A stretch of 64,000 nt of DNA from positions 91,601,798 through 91,665,797 of the forward strand of contig NC_054702.1 in NCBI RefSeq assembly GCF_016097555.1. The letters run 5' to 3'. The notes beneath the pieces are model-generated. The model ran no database searches. It saw nothing but the letters and a program-made list of their open reading frames with translations, and had not been told where the DNA came from. The stretch comes from Gigantopelta aegis. Taxonomy: Eukaryota > Mollusca > Gastropoda > Neomphalida > Peltospiridae. The number at the start of each line of letters is the position of its first letter. Position 1 is the first letter of the stretch. The position numbers were made by a program, and so were the translations under genes. Positions 1 to 14,200 of this stretch are shown piece after piece.

Positions 1-147
1 ATAGATCTCAGCTCCATTGGTAAATAATAGCGTATTTCCACAATAATTCATACCATTACAGAAGGATGGTTTGAAAAAATAACATTAAGGTACCTTTTCT
101 TATTAATTATAGACAATTAGTTTTAAAAAAAACAAAAAACATCCTAC

Positions 148-2164
148 CTTTTCTTTCGGCTAACTTCAATGCTGCACCGACGCCATCTGCTACAATTGGC
201 TCCTCTTCTAATACAGATGTCTCCTCTCCCTGCAAGAATTCAGTGACGTTTACAGTGATAAAATAGAGGTTATTGCTTAACAAATATTTTTTACAGTCAA
301 ATCACGAATTAGTATTGTCAAACTTTCTTTTTAAAACAATGCAAAAATTGACAATGTGTTAAAACTACTAGTGGATTCTAGCCAAAACTATATTTACTTA
401 TAAAGAGACAGAGAAAGTTGGGAGATAGAGAAAATGAGAACCAATGAGAACCAGCAACTACCAAACTGGTTACTTCTTTTGAAATGCAATAAGGCCTCTT
501 TTTATACACACTTTCTTATAGATGGGACAGTACATACCATGGCTTTTGTTGTAGCCGCTGAGAGGTACTAGCTGGGATAGAGGAAAACCTGAATCCATTG
601 CAGACAATAAATCATGTAGCCCATTGTACATCAGAGTGCATGCCACTACTTAACTACACCCCACCCTGTACATAATGTAGATGTCTGTCACTAATGACTG
701 TATATGAGTACACACCACAATGTCAACTGGCTTTGTGTCAATGTCCACCTCGTTCCATCCACTTGTCATCTCCTCCATCTCCTGCTCCCGTCTCTCTTGC
801 TCCAGCAGTTCCAGCTCTGTGTCCTGAAACAAAATACTTTGTAGGTAAGCAATAATGCAACAACAACAAAAAAAACCCATTCTAAACACCACCATATTCT
901 GGGTGACAAGGGTAACTTTACATTAAATCAACATCATGGTGTCACAACTTGTCTAAAGATATCTACTACAGAATTAAAAAATAAAATAGCAAATGACTGC
1001 AATGGCAAAATGAGAATGGTGCATTTGGTGGAAAATTGATGTACTTAAAGTTGCCAGAAAATACTATATCATACCCAAACTACATTTCAAGGGAATATGT
1101 CTGAAATTTATAATGAAATTAGAATAGCATATTTGTTTCAAATACTTTATAACAATTTAAAAATAATATAAATTTGTAACTTTTCTACGGGTGTTTTCAA
1201 ATTGTATATTAATATGTAAAATGTTGAGTATAAAATGCTTGATTGCCTAATGGTACCTTTTTCCTGTCCTGGACGGAGGAGACAGCGGAAGTCAACACCT
1301 GTGACCATGACAGGCGTGTGCTACAACAGCTTGTTCTGAATGTGCACGTTCAAACCTATGACCTGACCTGACCTGATCTAATGGGACCTGATGTAATAAT
1401 ATCTTTATTAAAGTCACTATTTTGAGATCATTATACTTGCCATTATCTCCTCTCTTTTTTCATCTCGGTTTCCTGAAAGTCCATATGTTGGAATTTCTCC
1501 AAGATTGCGGCAGAACTCGGATGTAGAATTTAAAATGATCGTTGACCCGTTGGCATTCACAGTGGAATCTGTTGTGGAAGGTTCATTTTGAGATATTACT
1601 TCTTCCACAACCTGAAAAACAATACCAAAATGTTTTTTTGTCATTATTATCAATCCATTTCAGTTCCCAAAGTCATCAATTAAATAAGTAATACAAAGTA
1701 ATACAAAGTAAAGTAATACAAAATATGAGTTTTACCTTTTTAAAAAAAGTTCACAGAACTTAACAAATGCTGACAAATGCATTCATTAAATAGTGACCAT
1801 GGCCCTGTTTTACAAAGTGATCTTAGTGCTAAGATCACCGTAAGCACATAAGGTAGCAATGCACTTGAGGGTGATCTTAATGCTAAGACTTGTTTCATAA
1901 AATGGGGCCAGGTATTTTCACATGGAATACTAAAACGACCAAACTATTTTGTTTTATTGCTCAAATATTAAGACAGTATAAGCATATCTATTGCATTTTA
2001 TTTATATTAAAATATACCTTATCTGGTGGTTTTATCTTTTTCTTCTGCTTCAAGCGCCTGGCTTTACTTAAGGCAGAATGTAATTCATTTTCTACTTCAT
2101 CATCAACCACTACCCCAGTGAGATCTTCATCTGGACCAAGAACTGCACGATAAAAATTGTAATT

Positions 2165-2202
<38 letters not shown>

Positions 2203-5200
2203 AATAAAAAACATCAGGCTGTCCAGCACACCATTATTTAAAGGTAGGACAAAAGTAGCAATGACAATATAGAAAAAGTAGGACAAAAGTAGGAAAATAG
2301 AAGGAAAAAGCAGGACTGAAACAGTACGTAGCAACATTATTCAAGCTCATACTGGGTAAACAAATATCATAAATAAAAAAGTGGTGTTATTGAGAAAATA
2401 CTTTAAAAACATTTATGTGGTGCTTACTTTGTACCTGTATTTTTTGTTCTATCCAAAATAATATGAATCTTATGTAAGTCACATTACACAGTTGTTTAAA
2501 ATCGTTATACATATTTATATGTACAGTAATGTTGATGCACCTAGCTTGTCAAATTTGGCTAAAATAGAAAGCATATTAATGTAAAATTAATAAAATAATG
2601 GAAATAGCTGGAATCAGTGATATCATTGTACGGCAGAAAATTAGCATTGCAAAACTCATAACATCATGACTGACTGCAGTGCTTCAAAGATTTTGTTCAT
2701 AATAGAGCCTCTTCATGGATTCAAATACTGTTTTACAGCACATTTCGTCTGGGTCTTTTCAATGAAAATAAGGTGGAAAATTAAAAATATTTTGAAATTT
2801 GATAGCAACTGCTTATAAGGAGCTTTGTGAATATTTTGAGACTGAAATTCAACATTGATGTTTTAAAGACTCAACCAAATCTTAACAGTGATGTGAGAGG
2901 CAAAAATACATAAAAACAAATGTGAGATATAGACATTAACTCAAAACTCAATATAGTAGTGCTAAAACTCCAGTACTCAGCAGACAGCTTCATCTGAGTA
3001 TTGAAGGAGCATATTATTTCAACAAGGCAAAAGTAACCTTTGAGTGCCAGAAATTAAATTTCAGCTCAAACTGACTTTCATGAAGTGTGTAAATTTACTA
3101 TGTTGAGATTATATGGTGCCACAAATGAAAAATTCCCATAACTAACAACACAAGCAATATGCACACTTTAACAACAATTTACAGCATTTTGAAATAAAAA
3201 AGTAGAAAAAACTAGGTATTTGGAAGAAAAAGTAGGAAAAATAGGACTAAGACAAAAAAGTAGATCGCTGGACAGCCTAAAAACATATATAATTATCATT
3301 GTTTGTAAACTATTTGTATATGTACATGCATATGCTTGTATGTCAATACAAAAATAAAAATAAAGAATTAAAAAAAACAAAAAAACTTTTAATTTGCAAA
3401 GTTTACAAATTTGAAATAAGGATATTCAGAGTCAGAAATGGAATGAAGTTGCAGTTAAAAAAATATTTGTTATTTGTTTGTAATTTTCAAAAGTGACATG
3501 AAAAAAAGCATACATACTTAATATATTACATGTCTTGTTAAGTATGTTGTAAACCTGAAATATATTTGTAACCAAATCTGTAAAGAACCATTTAAATCTT
3601 GAGGTCTAATGTAATAAAACACTACACAAAAACCTACTATCATCCATAGCCGAGTCTTCAAACTTTATGGACGGCATCTCAATGTTAGGTTCAGATTTCA
3701 CCAGTGGGACGATGTCTTCTTGGTCAGGCCTACTCTGGTACGAATCAACGTCCATTGGCTGGCCATCTTCTGTCAGTACTTCACCATCCTGACAACCATT
3801 CTCCGATTCTTCCTTGATCCACCCTTTACCTCGTTGTCTACAAAAACAAAACAAAAAACTACAAATATTATGTTATGTATAAAATATATTGAAACTCTTT
3901 GGCCCATCTTCAAATTCATTGTATACAAGAGCAAAGAAGAAACCATGAACAGCACCAACAATCCGCCATAGTAAACAAAGAAAACCGAAATGGCGAACCA
4001 AACGTAATAACTTGATTTTGTAAATGAAAACTAAGACTTAAGAAACAAACAATGTAACAAAATAAAAACATGAAAAGGAAGATAAAAGGTGGATAAACAA
4101 AATCGACTACAAAAAAAAAGAGACAAAACCAAACACAAGACAGATGGATAAGCAGGAGTAAATGAAAATATGTCTGGACCATAAAAGCGAAGAAGAAACA
4201 AGTAAGTAGCTATCACATGACTGGAAAAGGTTGCTAATGACTCATTCAAAGATTTTTAGCCATTTGATTAACTGATGAGATGTCCAGACCAGTCCATGGA
4301 TGGGGGGGGGGGGGGGGGGGGGCGGGGGATGCCATACGTCAAGTTATGTATGCAAATGAATTGTGTTACAGATATGTGTTGAAACACTTTGACCCATTCT
4401 CATCTTCACTCTGATTCAGAACACATAAAAGCATCATAACATTGTACGTACCTTGAACCGTAATCGCTTTCTGGATGACTCGCCTCCTCGGGCAATGGTA
4501 GGAGATCATCAGCTTTCAAGACTGCTCTCTTTCTTATCTTCCTAACCTTTTTCTTCACTTTCTTGAATTTAGCACTCTTAAAACACAAGCATCATGTTAG
4601 TAATCAAGTCAAGTAATGACATTATACAATTAAAAAATAATGATAATAACAATGACTGAGCTAACATTATCACTAATGTGACCAAACATTAAAATTAACT
4701 TTTTTATCAGCTGACCCATTTTAAAAATGAAGTTCAATTTTTTAAAGTTTTAATACCTCTAACCCATCTTTTCACAATAAATGTGTTAAAGGAAAAAAAG
4801 TCAAAATCTAATCTACTGACAAAATGCTGAGTTGGGTCACAGAAATACATTTTGAGCTAACAGAGAATAATTTAAAAAGAAAGCTAAACACAAATTACCA
4901 TTTTAAAAACATTAACACTATAATTATAATATATTAGGTACTAACCATTTCATCATGACTGTAATATTCACTTGTAAGATTTGGTGCACTCATTGCCAAT
5001 GTTTGCTGAAAGTAACAATTCACTAATGTTACTTACAATATTTTAACTATAGCTGCATAATATCTGAAACCAAAATATACATTTTATCTTTTATATAACT
5101 TCAAAAAAGTAGCTGACTGGATTTTAAGTTGTTTAAGGATTAGTCACTTTTAAATTAAAACATGGACTGACTATTTTTATCGATGCAAAAGTTTAGTATC

Positions 5201-8200
5201 ATTTATCATATATAAATCAATAATGCCACATAGTTGTTTAAAACGTGAACATTCATCTTTATCTATAATCTTATTCTTTAAAGTAAAATCAATTACAGCA
5301 TTCCATTCCTTACGAACTGTTCTCATTTTATTCAATAAATTCTTAAAATGTGCATTATATTTATACATAATTATTTATACAACCTGATGAATTAACAAGT
5401 GGTATGAAATGAATACAACACACAAAGTATATCGTTCCAATGAACAGAAAGAAATGAAGTGTTGACTAAAATGAAGGGTATGAATTACCCCTTGTTCCCG
5501 AAGTTCTTTCCGGATCCTATCTATCTGGTTATCTTCTGTTGCATCATAGGCACCGCCAGATCCTAAAAACAATTATTAAAATATTACAGCGAGTCTACAC
5601 AGCATGACACTCATTTTGTGGAATGGCAAGCTAAAATATTTAAGTTTGTTTTTGTTTAATGACACCACTAGAGCACAATGATTAATTAATCATCAGCAAT
5701 TGGATGTCAAACATTTAGTAATTATGACTTGTAGTCATCAGAGAAAACCTGCTACATTTCTCCATCAATAGCAGCAAAGGATCTTTTACATGCACTTTCT
5801 TACAGACAGAAAAGCACATACCACAGTCTTTGACCAGTTGTGGTGCACTGATTGGAACGAGAAAAATAATCAGTTGAATGGATTCACCAAGGTGGTTTGA
5901 TCCTGCACCATAAGCAATTGCTCAATCCCACCCCTGGACTGGGAAGCAATCTTTGCTTCTCAAATTTTAATCTTGAAGCAAACAAAAGAAATTGAGAAAC
6001 AGTCCTAGACCACAGGTATTGATGTAAATTCTATTATCCCGCAATCACTGTATACATTGGCAAGATATGATGACTAGATAAATCTTTATATTTTCAGTCA
6101 CTGACCAAAAATATAGGTCACGTGACATAAGACCATCTCGACTCGAGTATTTCAGACTATATTTTCAATAAACTCTTTAAATCATTTGTTAAGTACAGTA
6201 AATGCAGATAACTTTTAGTTTTGCGATAACAATACAAAACTTGTCTATTTGTTTATAAATTAGAGTTTAGAAATGTTTTTTTAAATGTTGCAGAATGTAG
6301 CTAGCGTCTTACAAAGAATGACGTCATATATCTTGTATGACATCATACGGCAAATGCCTTACTAGGTTGACGATACTCAATTTGCGTACACAAAAAAGGA
6401 ATAAATAATGATTTTCTACTATTCCTGTAAGATTGCAGGATAAAAGAAATAAATGGTTACTGTCTTAAGATATCAGCTTTATCCTGCTCAGAGCCTCCTC
6501 GCTGCATTCACCATTCTAACCTTCGAAGGATAAAGCCGATATCTTAAGACAGTAACCAGTTATTCCCTATTTATAGTAGTTTAAAATGAAGATAAATAGC
6601 AAAAAGCTGCTTGTGAATCAGATTATAAGAAAGCAAATTGTGTATTTTGAGATGCAACTGCCTCTTTCTCCCCGTCAATTTCCAACCATGAGCCTATACA
6701 CAGCACTGATAACTTTACCAGCACTAAGTGTAAAACCATATCTACTTAATTATGGATCAATAACAAAAATGTCAGATTTTGTCTAGATTTCAAATTTAAA
6801 AAGAAATCATGCTTGCAGTTTCCAGTTTGTTATCAATTTACAAACAAAAGTGCAATCAATACTAATGTAAGACTGGTATGAGTAAATACAGACCTAATTG
6901 GAAAAATTGTCTTGCTTTGTTGCCATCAACATCTTCATCATATTTGTCCAATATATTTGTTGTCTGAAGCTAAAATATTTAACACAGATAAACATACTGT
7001 TGATATATTGTGATATATTCATTAAATGTGTTACTAGATAGCATGCAAGTCTAAGAAATGAAAACAAACATTATAAATGTACATGACATGTATTTTACAT
7101 TTTTGATGTTTGGTTCTTCTTTGTTTTGGTTTACAAATGTTAACAAGACTCATTATTCAATGCTTTTGTGTTGTAATACATATTCATTTATATCCTCTAT
7201 ATTTAAAGGTAATGAATGTGTGGGTGAAAAATGGCTCCCCGTATCACTAATTTATTTTACTAAACATTAGTGAGAATTTATACTCCAACATAATTTTAGG
7301 AGAGCAGTTTATTGCTCACCATTGATTTTCAAAGCATAGGAACAGTGAAGCATGATTCAAAAACAGAAAAGACCGTTAAGTTACTTGTTTTAATATAATG
7401 TAATATAATGGGTTTTACATAACACACTAAGGGTGTGTGCTCAAAATGAGAAGATCTTTGACCAATCTGAAAGACTCCAGTTTTGAACTGTCAACTGCAT
7501 ATCTTAAGAGGCTTAAAATACATTATTCCAACTTACATGTTAAAAGACTAGTCATAACCATTACCCAGTTAAGATATTCCGAATGAATGAATGACAACAC
7601 CCCAGCACAAAAATACACATCAGCTATTAGATGTCAAACAAAGGTAAATATATGAATATGATTAGATAATATGAGAAACACAAACCTGTCCGTATTCATC
7701 AAACTGTGGTTCGTCATACGGTTTATATTCAGGCTTTTTCATCTTGTGTTTCAGATTCTTCTCCGCAACTTCCTCGTCCAAGATGTTCACATTGATAAGC
7801 ACATCCTCATCTTCCAGTACACCTGTCAAATGAGTTACAGTGTGTATGTTAACAATACAAAGCACACTAAACAACATCTTTAGATTAAAGAAGGAAGGAA
7901 GGAAATGTTTTATTTAACAACATACTAAACACATTTTATTTACAGTTATATGGCATCAGACATATGGTTAAGGACCACACAGATATTGAGAGAGGAAACC
8001 CGCTGTCGCCACTTCATGGGCTACTCTTTTTGATTAGCAGCAAGGGATCTTTTATATGCACCATCCCACAGACAGGGTAGTACATACCACAGCCTTTGAT
8101 ATGCCAGTCGTGCTGCACTGGCTGGAACGAAAAATAGCCAAATGGATCCACCGACGGGGATCGGTCCTAGATTGACCATGCATCAAGCGAGTGCTACGTC

Positions 8201-11200
8201 CCGCCCGCTTCAGATTAAAGCCACACACCCTAGTTTCTGAGTTAAGGTACATTCCTTTTCTGTTTTGCCTAAAATTAACTTTGAGGTACTACAAAAATGA
8301 TGACAACTAGAAACATGTTAGATTTGGAAAAATAAAATCCATCACATTTATAAAAATGTTTCAGAAATGTGCAAGTTAATTTTGTTATAGCTGAATATAT
8401 TTTACACCAGTCTAATAACAAGAATCAGCAGCTTTAATACAAGATTAGGAATAAAAATAAAATTAACTAACACTCAAAATAAATAGGAATAAGCAATGGA
8501 TGGTCATACTATTTTGAAGTGAAAATATATTTTTAAGCAGAATTAACTGAGGTGACAAATACCTATTTCCATCCCCACCCCATCCTAATATCCAAGTTTA
8601 CGTATTCCTTCTAGAAACAAATCAGTTTGTCCAGCCTACCTTTGTCCTTCAGTGTGAGAATAACACTATTTCCTTCCAGAAACTTGTCAAGTTTATGCTC
8701 CACTTTGAGTCCTGTTAAGTCCTTAGATGTATAATCCTACAATTGAAAAACTGGTCTGTACAAGATACTTCTAAATGTCTCTTTAAAAAACATCTATACA
8801 TTTTTCAAAACAGAGGTCATCTTTAAAACTACTAAAAGCATATTTGTGGTAACTAATGAGCTGCGGCCATATTTTCGAAGCTATCTTAGCGCTGCGAAAT
8901 CATAAAACCATCATAGGCCATAGTGACGTCATAGCTTATGATGGTTTTACGATTTCTTAGCGCGAACATAGCTTCGAAAATATGGGCCCTGGTGTTTTAC
9001 ATTATCTCTGACATACTACTAAAATGCTTTCACTTTAGTTAAAACGTATACAAGGTATCATGACAGACACTTAAAAATTATTATATATAAATTATATTAT
9101 TATGTTTTCAACCACAGTATATAAAAAAAACCCCACACAAACAAACTAATTAATACAACAATGGACATTCTGTTGATAGAGATTAAACAATAAATAATAT
9201 TGTGTATAATATTAATGTTGAAAAAAACTATTTCTATTCCCAGAATATATGTATCTAATTTTGTTTTACCTTGCTTTTATCATGGAATTCTTGGTCTAAA
9301 AGACCACTTATACCAAACTCTTGATCCATTTCTTCCAACATCTTTGCCTGTCAAAGAATATAAGACAAACACATTAAAATACCCAGATATCATACAAGTA
9401 TTTCCATCTCTGTAGAATATTGTTGCCAGTATAATACAGGACACAATATTTTACATGAATTATCATTATGTTCATGTGTCAAGTATGCAGCTTTAAATCT
9501 AAGCAAACCGCCAAACACTTGCGAGATGAACCATTATTATGGAAATAAAAGTTGCAAACCTGAGAATCAGCCGTACTCTATTTAAGAATGACAAAACTAA
9601 ATGTATTTCAAGAATGTCCTCGACTGATCACATCAGTAGTCAAATTGACGCATGCTACCTTACAGCAAATCAGTTTGTTTAAAATATATTTGGAACGTCA
9701 TTGTAGTACAGAACCACAGGACAAGTGTGTTACAGAGAATTGTAAGATAAACAAGCATTATTTTATAATTATAAGAAAAATAGATTACAAATGATCATTG
9801 AAACAAGAATAAAGACCAATGAATGGAGATAATAATTTAGCAGATACAAGTAATATTGCTTACCCGTTTTTCAGCCAGTAACTTTTCTTTGCTAATTTTT
9901 CTATTTTTCTTCACCCAGGCTACTGCACTCTCGTCATCAGAATCACTTTCTCCAAGAGTCTTGACTTTTCTGAAAATGTGTACAGTCACGACTGTAGTTA
10001 AATACTGGCAGTGTACGTTTTTACAATCCCAGACTCATTATTTGTGATAGTATAATATTAGGAAAATTGGAATTAACAAGTAAATGTGTTTGATTTCTTT
10101 AATGGCACCTTAAGCATTTTTAAATAACTGTACTTAAAGGTATTTTCCAGGAAAATAAGTATAAACATAAATATTATTTAATGACAGTAATCATAAAAAA
10201 TTTAACAACTTCTTTTCTCTTTTTTAAAATTATTCAGTTATATTGTTTGTGTGGAATTATCATGACTGTTGCAATTTCTAACCATCAGGATAATATATTT
10301 ATACTAAATTATGAATACCGTATATGATCTGTAAGCATAACATTTCATAAACTTACTGGAAAATATTTCCATTGAAGGGCAAGGAGTATAGTTGGAGGGT
10401 ATTTTCTCAATCTTTAATATGTAATGGAAACAGTTCTATATGTAATAATTATGGGATATTGGACAAGCTTCGATTCTGTATGGTGTTTGTGTCCCGAGTG
10501 AAATGGTTTTCAGTTGTTACAAGCTTTAGCGAGAGACAATGAGAATTGTTTCACGATGGCATAGACGTGGTGCGGGGTGGTGGCGAGTTTAATATCCTAC
10601 TTATTACCCATAATCGATCTTAATTTATATCACTCAAATTGTTTGGTTTGCATCCATGAAAGGTTGTAGTGTGATAATTGATGATTTGTAGCAAGATATT
10701 TTATTATTACCCATATGGGCTCAAATATACAGGGTAATATTTTTTCGATCTCTGCACAGTGTGCAGATTGCTTCTACAGCCACTGATTGGCTGGCTTAAA
10801 AATCACGACGTTTGGTTGGTTGCTTGGCATGGCCGGAACTTCACTTTCATTCATATAATGTTTCCATTCATGAGTCCGATTACACGTACGTTATACGATC
10901 TACAAAGATTTACAAAAACAAATAGACTCATTTGTTTCGTAAACATGAAATGGTATATTTTCATAAGCAGTGGCTTTAGTAATATATAAAAACAATTATT
11001 TTCAAATGCAAATACAGTCGTATTATTTTGTACTGTAAACATTTGGCTGTAAAAAGAACGCCGTTATGCTATGACGTCACTTACATTACGTCATGTAATG
11101 TGCGTAAGATTATATGACGTAATGGCTGATGGCTTTGTTGTAGACTGCAGACGAATTTTTACATTTAAAATCAGTTAAAATTGACAATGGGTAATAAAGA

Positions 11201-14200
11201 GAATAACCAACTCGCTACGAGGAGTTACGAATTATCTGTCCCTCGTGAATGAATGTTGTAAAACCCTCGCCAAAGGCTCGAGTTTACAATATTCATTCAC
11301 TCGGGACAGATAATTCATAATTCCTCGTAGCTCGTTAGTTACTCTCTAAATATCCTACTTATTACCCATAATCAATCTTAATTTATATCACTCGACTTGT
11401 TTGGTTGGCGTCCATGGAAGGTTGTAGTGTGATAATTGATGATTTGTAGCAAGATATTTTAATATCCTATTTATTACCCATAATCAATCTTAATTTATAT
11501 CACTCGACTTGTTTGGTTGGCGTCCATGGAAGGTTGTAGTGTAATAACTGATGATATGTAGCAAGATAATTTAATATCCTATTTATTACCCATAATTGAT
11601 GTCATACTGATAAATTAATTATATGATCTGTAAAACTAAATAATTTCCACTAAAATGTCATTTAACAACAAACATTTAAGCTGGATAAAAATAAAACAGA
11701 TGGCAACACAAATATAAAACTGAATCTGTTTAGGATAGCATAGTTAAAATAACAAGTTAGGTAGTCAGACATACTTTAATTTATTCGTAATGACTCTCTT
11801 TTCTTTCTGAGCCAGTAACTTTTCCCGCATTCTTTCAGTCTTTCTCTGTTCACCCCAGTTGACAGGTGGTGCATGAACATCCTCTGGCTCTTTGGGTTTA
11901 CCATCTGTGCCATCATCTACCAAACATCAGAATAAGAAAAACTACATCAACATACTCAACAAAATGAATTACGGGCCAACAGATATTTCAGAATTTTTCT
12001 TTAAATATGCTAAAAAAATGTTTTAAAATAAGCCATATTCCATTGTAATGTGCCAACATTGTGGCATGCACTAAAACCTTACTTATTTAAATAATAATTT
12101 TTAATCCACACCTTTGACATCACACTATTGTTCAAAGTGTAGACTATTTTTCAAGAATCAACTCTCATGAAACAAACAAATTAAACTTTTTGTGCATCAG
12201 ATTTCAGGTCTTTGGATTTCATGGTAACGATCGTTTCCGGTACTGTGTCGGTAAAATCATGAAACCAAAATTTTGTTTCCCCAAGTCAAACGCATTACAC
12301 ATTAGAACAAAAATCACTGGCACTATTTGTAACATATCCCTTACATATGTGTCAAGAACTAGTATTTAAATTCAAATATAATTTTGTAGAAAATATTTAA
12401 CCTCCTGACTATTTTCAATGAAGTCGACAAATTAAAGTCCAATTTCCCAAGAATTGTTTTCACAGAACCTAATATCAGTTTCCGATCAGTTCCCATGATC
12501 ACAAGGCACGGAATTGAACAAGCGTTCCCCATGAAATTTGAAATCCTATGGCCTCAGATTTGAATCCACTACTGATAGAACTTGTACATTGTAAACAAGT
12601 AAATCGCTTTAATCCACGAGGCCACACATCTGCATCATGGTATAAACATGGTAGCCATAAAACATGATACTACTGATAGTAATGTATTCTGTTCGACTAC
12701 AGCAAAGATAGTAGAAAATTAAATAGAAAATCAGAGATTACACGCTTAAACATGTACATCACACTTAATGCCAGCCATCCACTGCTGAGGTTTTACTAGC
12801 CGAATCGTTAAGGTTAAGTCCAAAAGGATTCTATCATTTTGGGTTATTAATTTCGTAAATATTTCTTGCCATTTTAACAAATATTTTAATTAAAAATATA
12901 AATTAGAAGTTAATTTAGCAGTCACGTAATTTGTAAAATGAATAATGGATTATGTTTCAGAATGGACTCGGAAGTGTAGTTTCATAAAAAATAATTAACT
13001 CATCCCTATAGGGCTCGTGTATTATGTTTCACGAATCTACACCTCCTCGTCCATTCTCCACTACAAAACAAGTATCATTACGAATTAACATGTAACAAAT
13101 CCTAGCCGAATATGTATTTTGGCAGGTGTGCAAGATTTTTGCATGTATCAATACTACCATGAATCAAATCGTACTGAAACATTGTTTAGAAGTCATCTGT
13201 GATCAAAACTTGCTAAAATAATCTGACACTAACAAATAATTACCAAAATTCTACTGGCCTTTACTTAATTTTCTTGGGTATAATTAGAGACTAAATACAT
13301 TAATATTCATTTTTTTTTAAATTTGTTTCACTGATATTGACTAATACTTCTTCAATATTTTATCATACCAAAGGAAAAAAAAGTAACGTACAATGTTAGA
13401 AATTTGGTCACTAAATGGCCACAAAACCCCAATTTTACCAAGATAATTCCTTATACTCACCATTTGTAGAACCTGGTACTTCTAACGGTTTCAGGCCAAG
13501 TTTCAGACGGAGACGACTGAAATATAACATAACAATTTCATTACCACAGCAAATATTTATAGTCAACATCACGAGTTCATTGCAAATCTTAGAATGGATT
13601 ATCACTAAATTGCAAAAGTAACTTTAAACACAGAAAACTTTGTTTTCAAAATATTGATTAGCGATTAACTACTGTAAATTGTGTAGCGATCTCTGAAACC
13701 ATACAATGTGGCTACAATATTTAGTACTTTGCCAATGTTTAAATTAGCCCTTTTTTAACAACAAAATTCTGACCAGTATGATCCCCAGTGTTCTCAACTA
13801 AAACATACTTTGTCTCCTGAACACTAAGACTGGAACCTCCTGAAGCTCCCGTTGGTCCATCTAAAATACACAAAAAGAAACATTATTCAATTGTCCATGA
13901 CTAAAATATTACTTGCCAATATTAGGGTGTTTGCTCATTCCCTTTGTATTAATTGGCAAAATAAAATAGCATGAAATCAAATTTTATTTATTAACAAGGC
14001 AACAGTTAAAATAATATGATAAATTCCACCCAGGGGTGGGGAAAAAGCCTTTTTCCCCGGTCTAGGACCGATTATCGATCAGAGACCAACATTTTTTTTT
14101 TAATATGAGTTTGCCGGTCCCATTTCTTCAGGGTATGACCTTTTTTCTTTTAAGTCACTAGCCACAGGGCTAGTGAGTTTGTAAACTCCACTAGCCCACC

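Noticed and set aside
1-147. Further SART1 exon at the left edge
   Set aside because: Minus-strand translation here does not match the expected next SART1 segment and no good acceptor was seen.
1427-1440. Ordinary GT donor for SART1 exon 15
   Set aside because: The nearby GTATAA would shift the next exon into an early stop and break the conserved junction.
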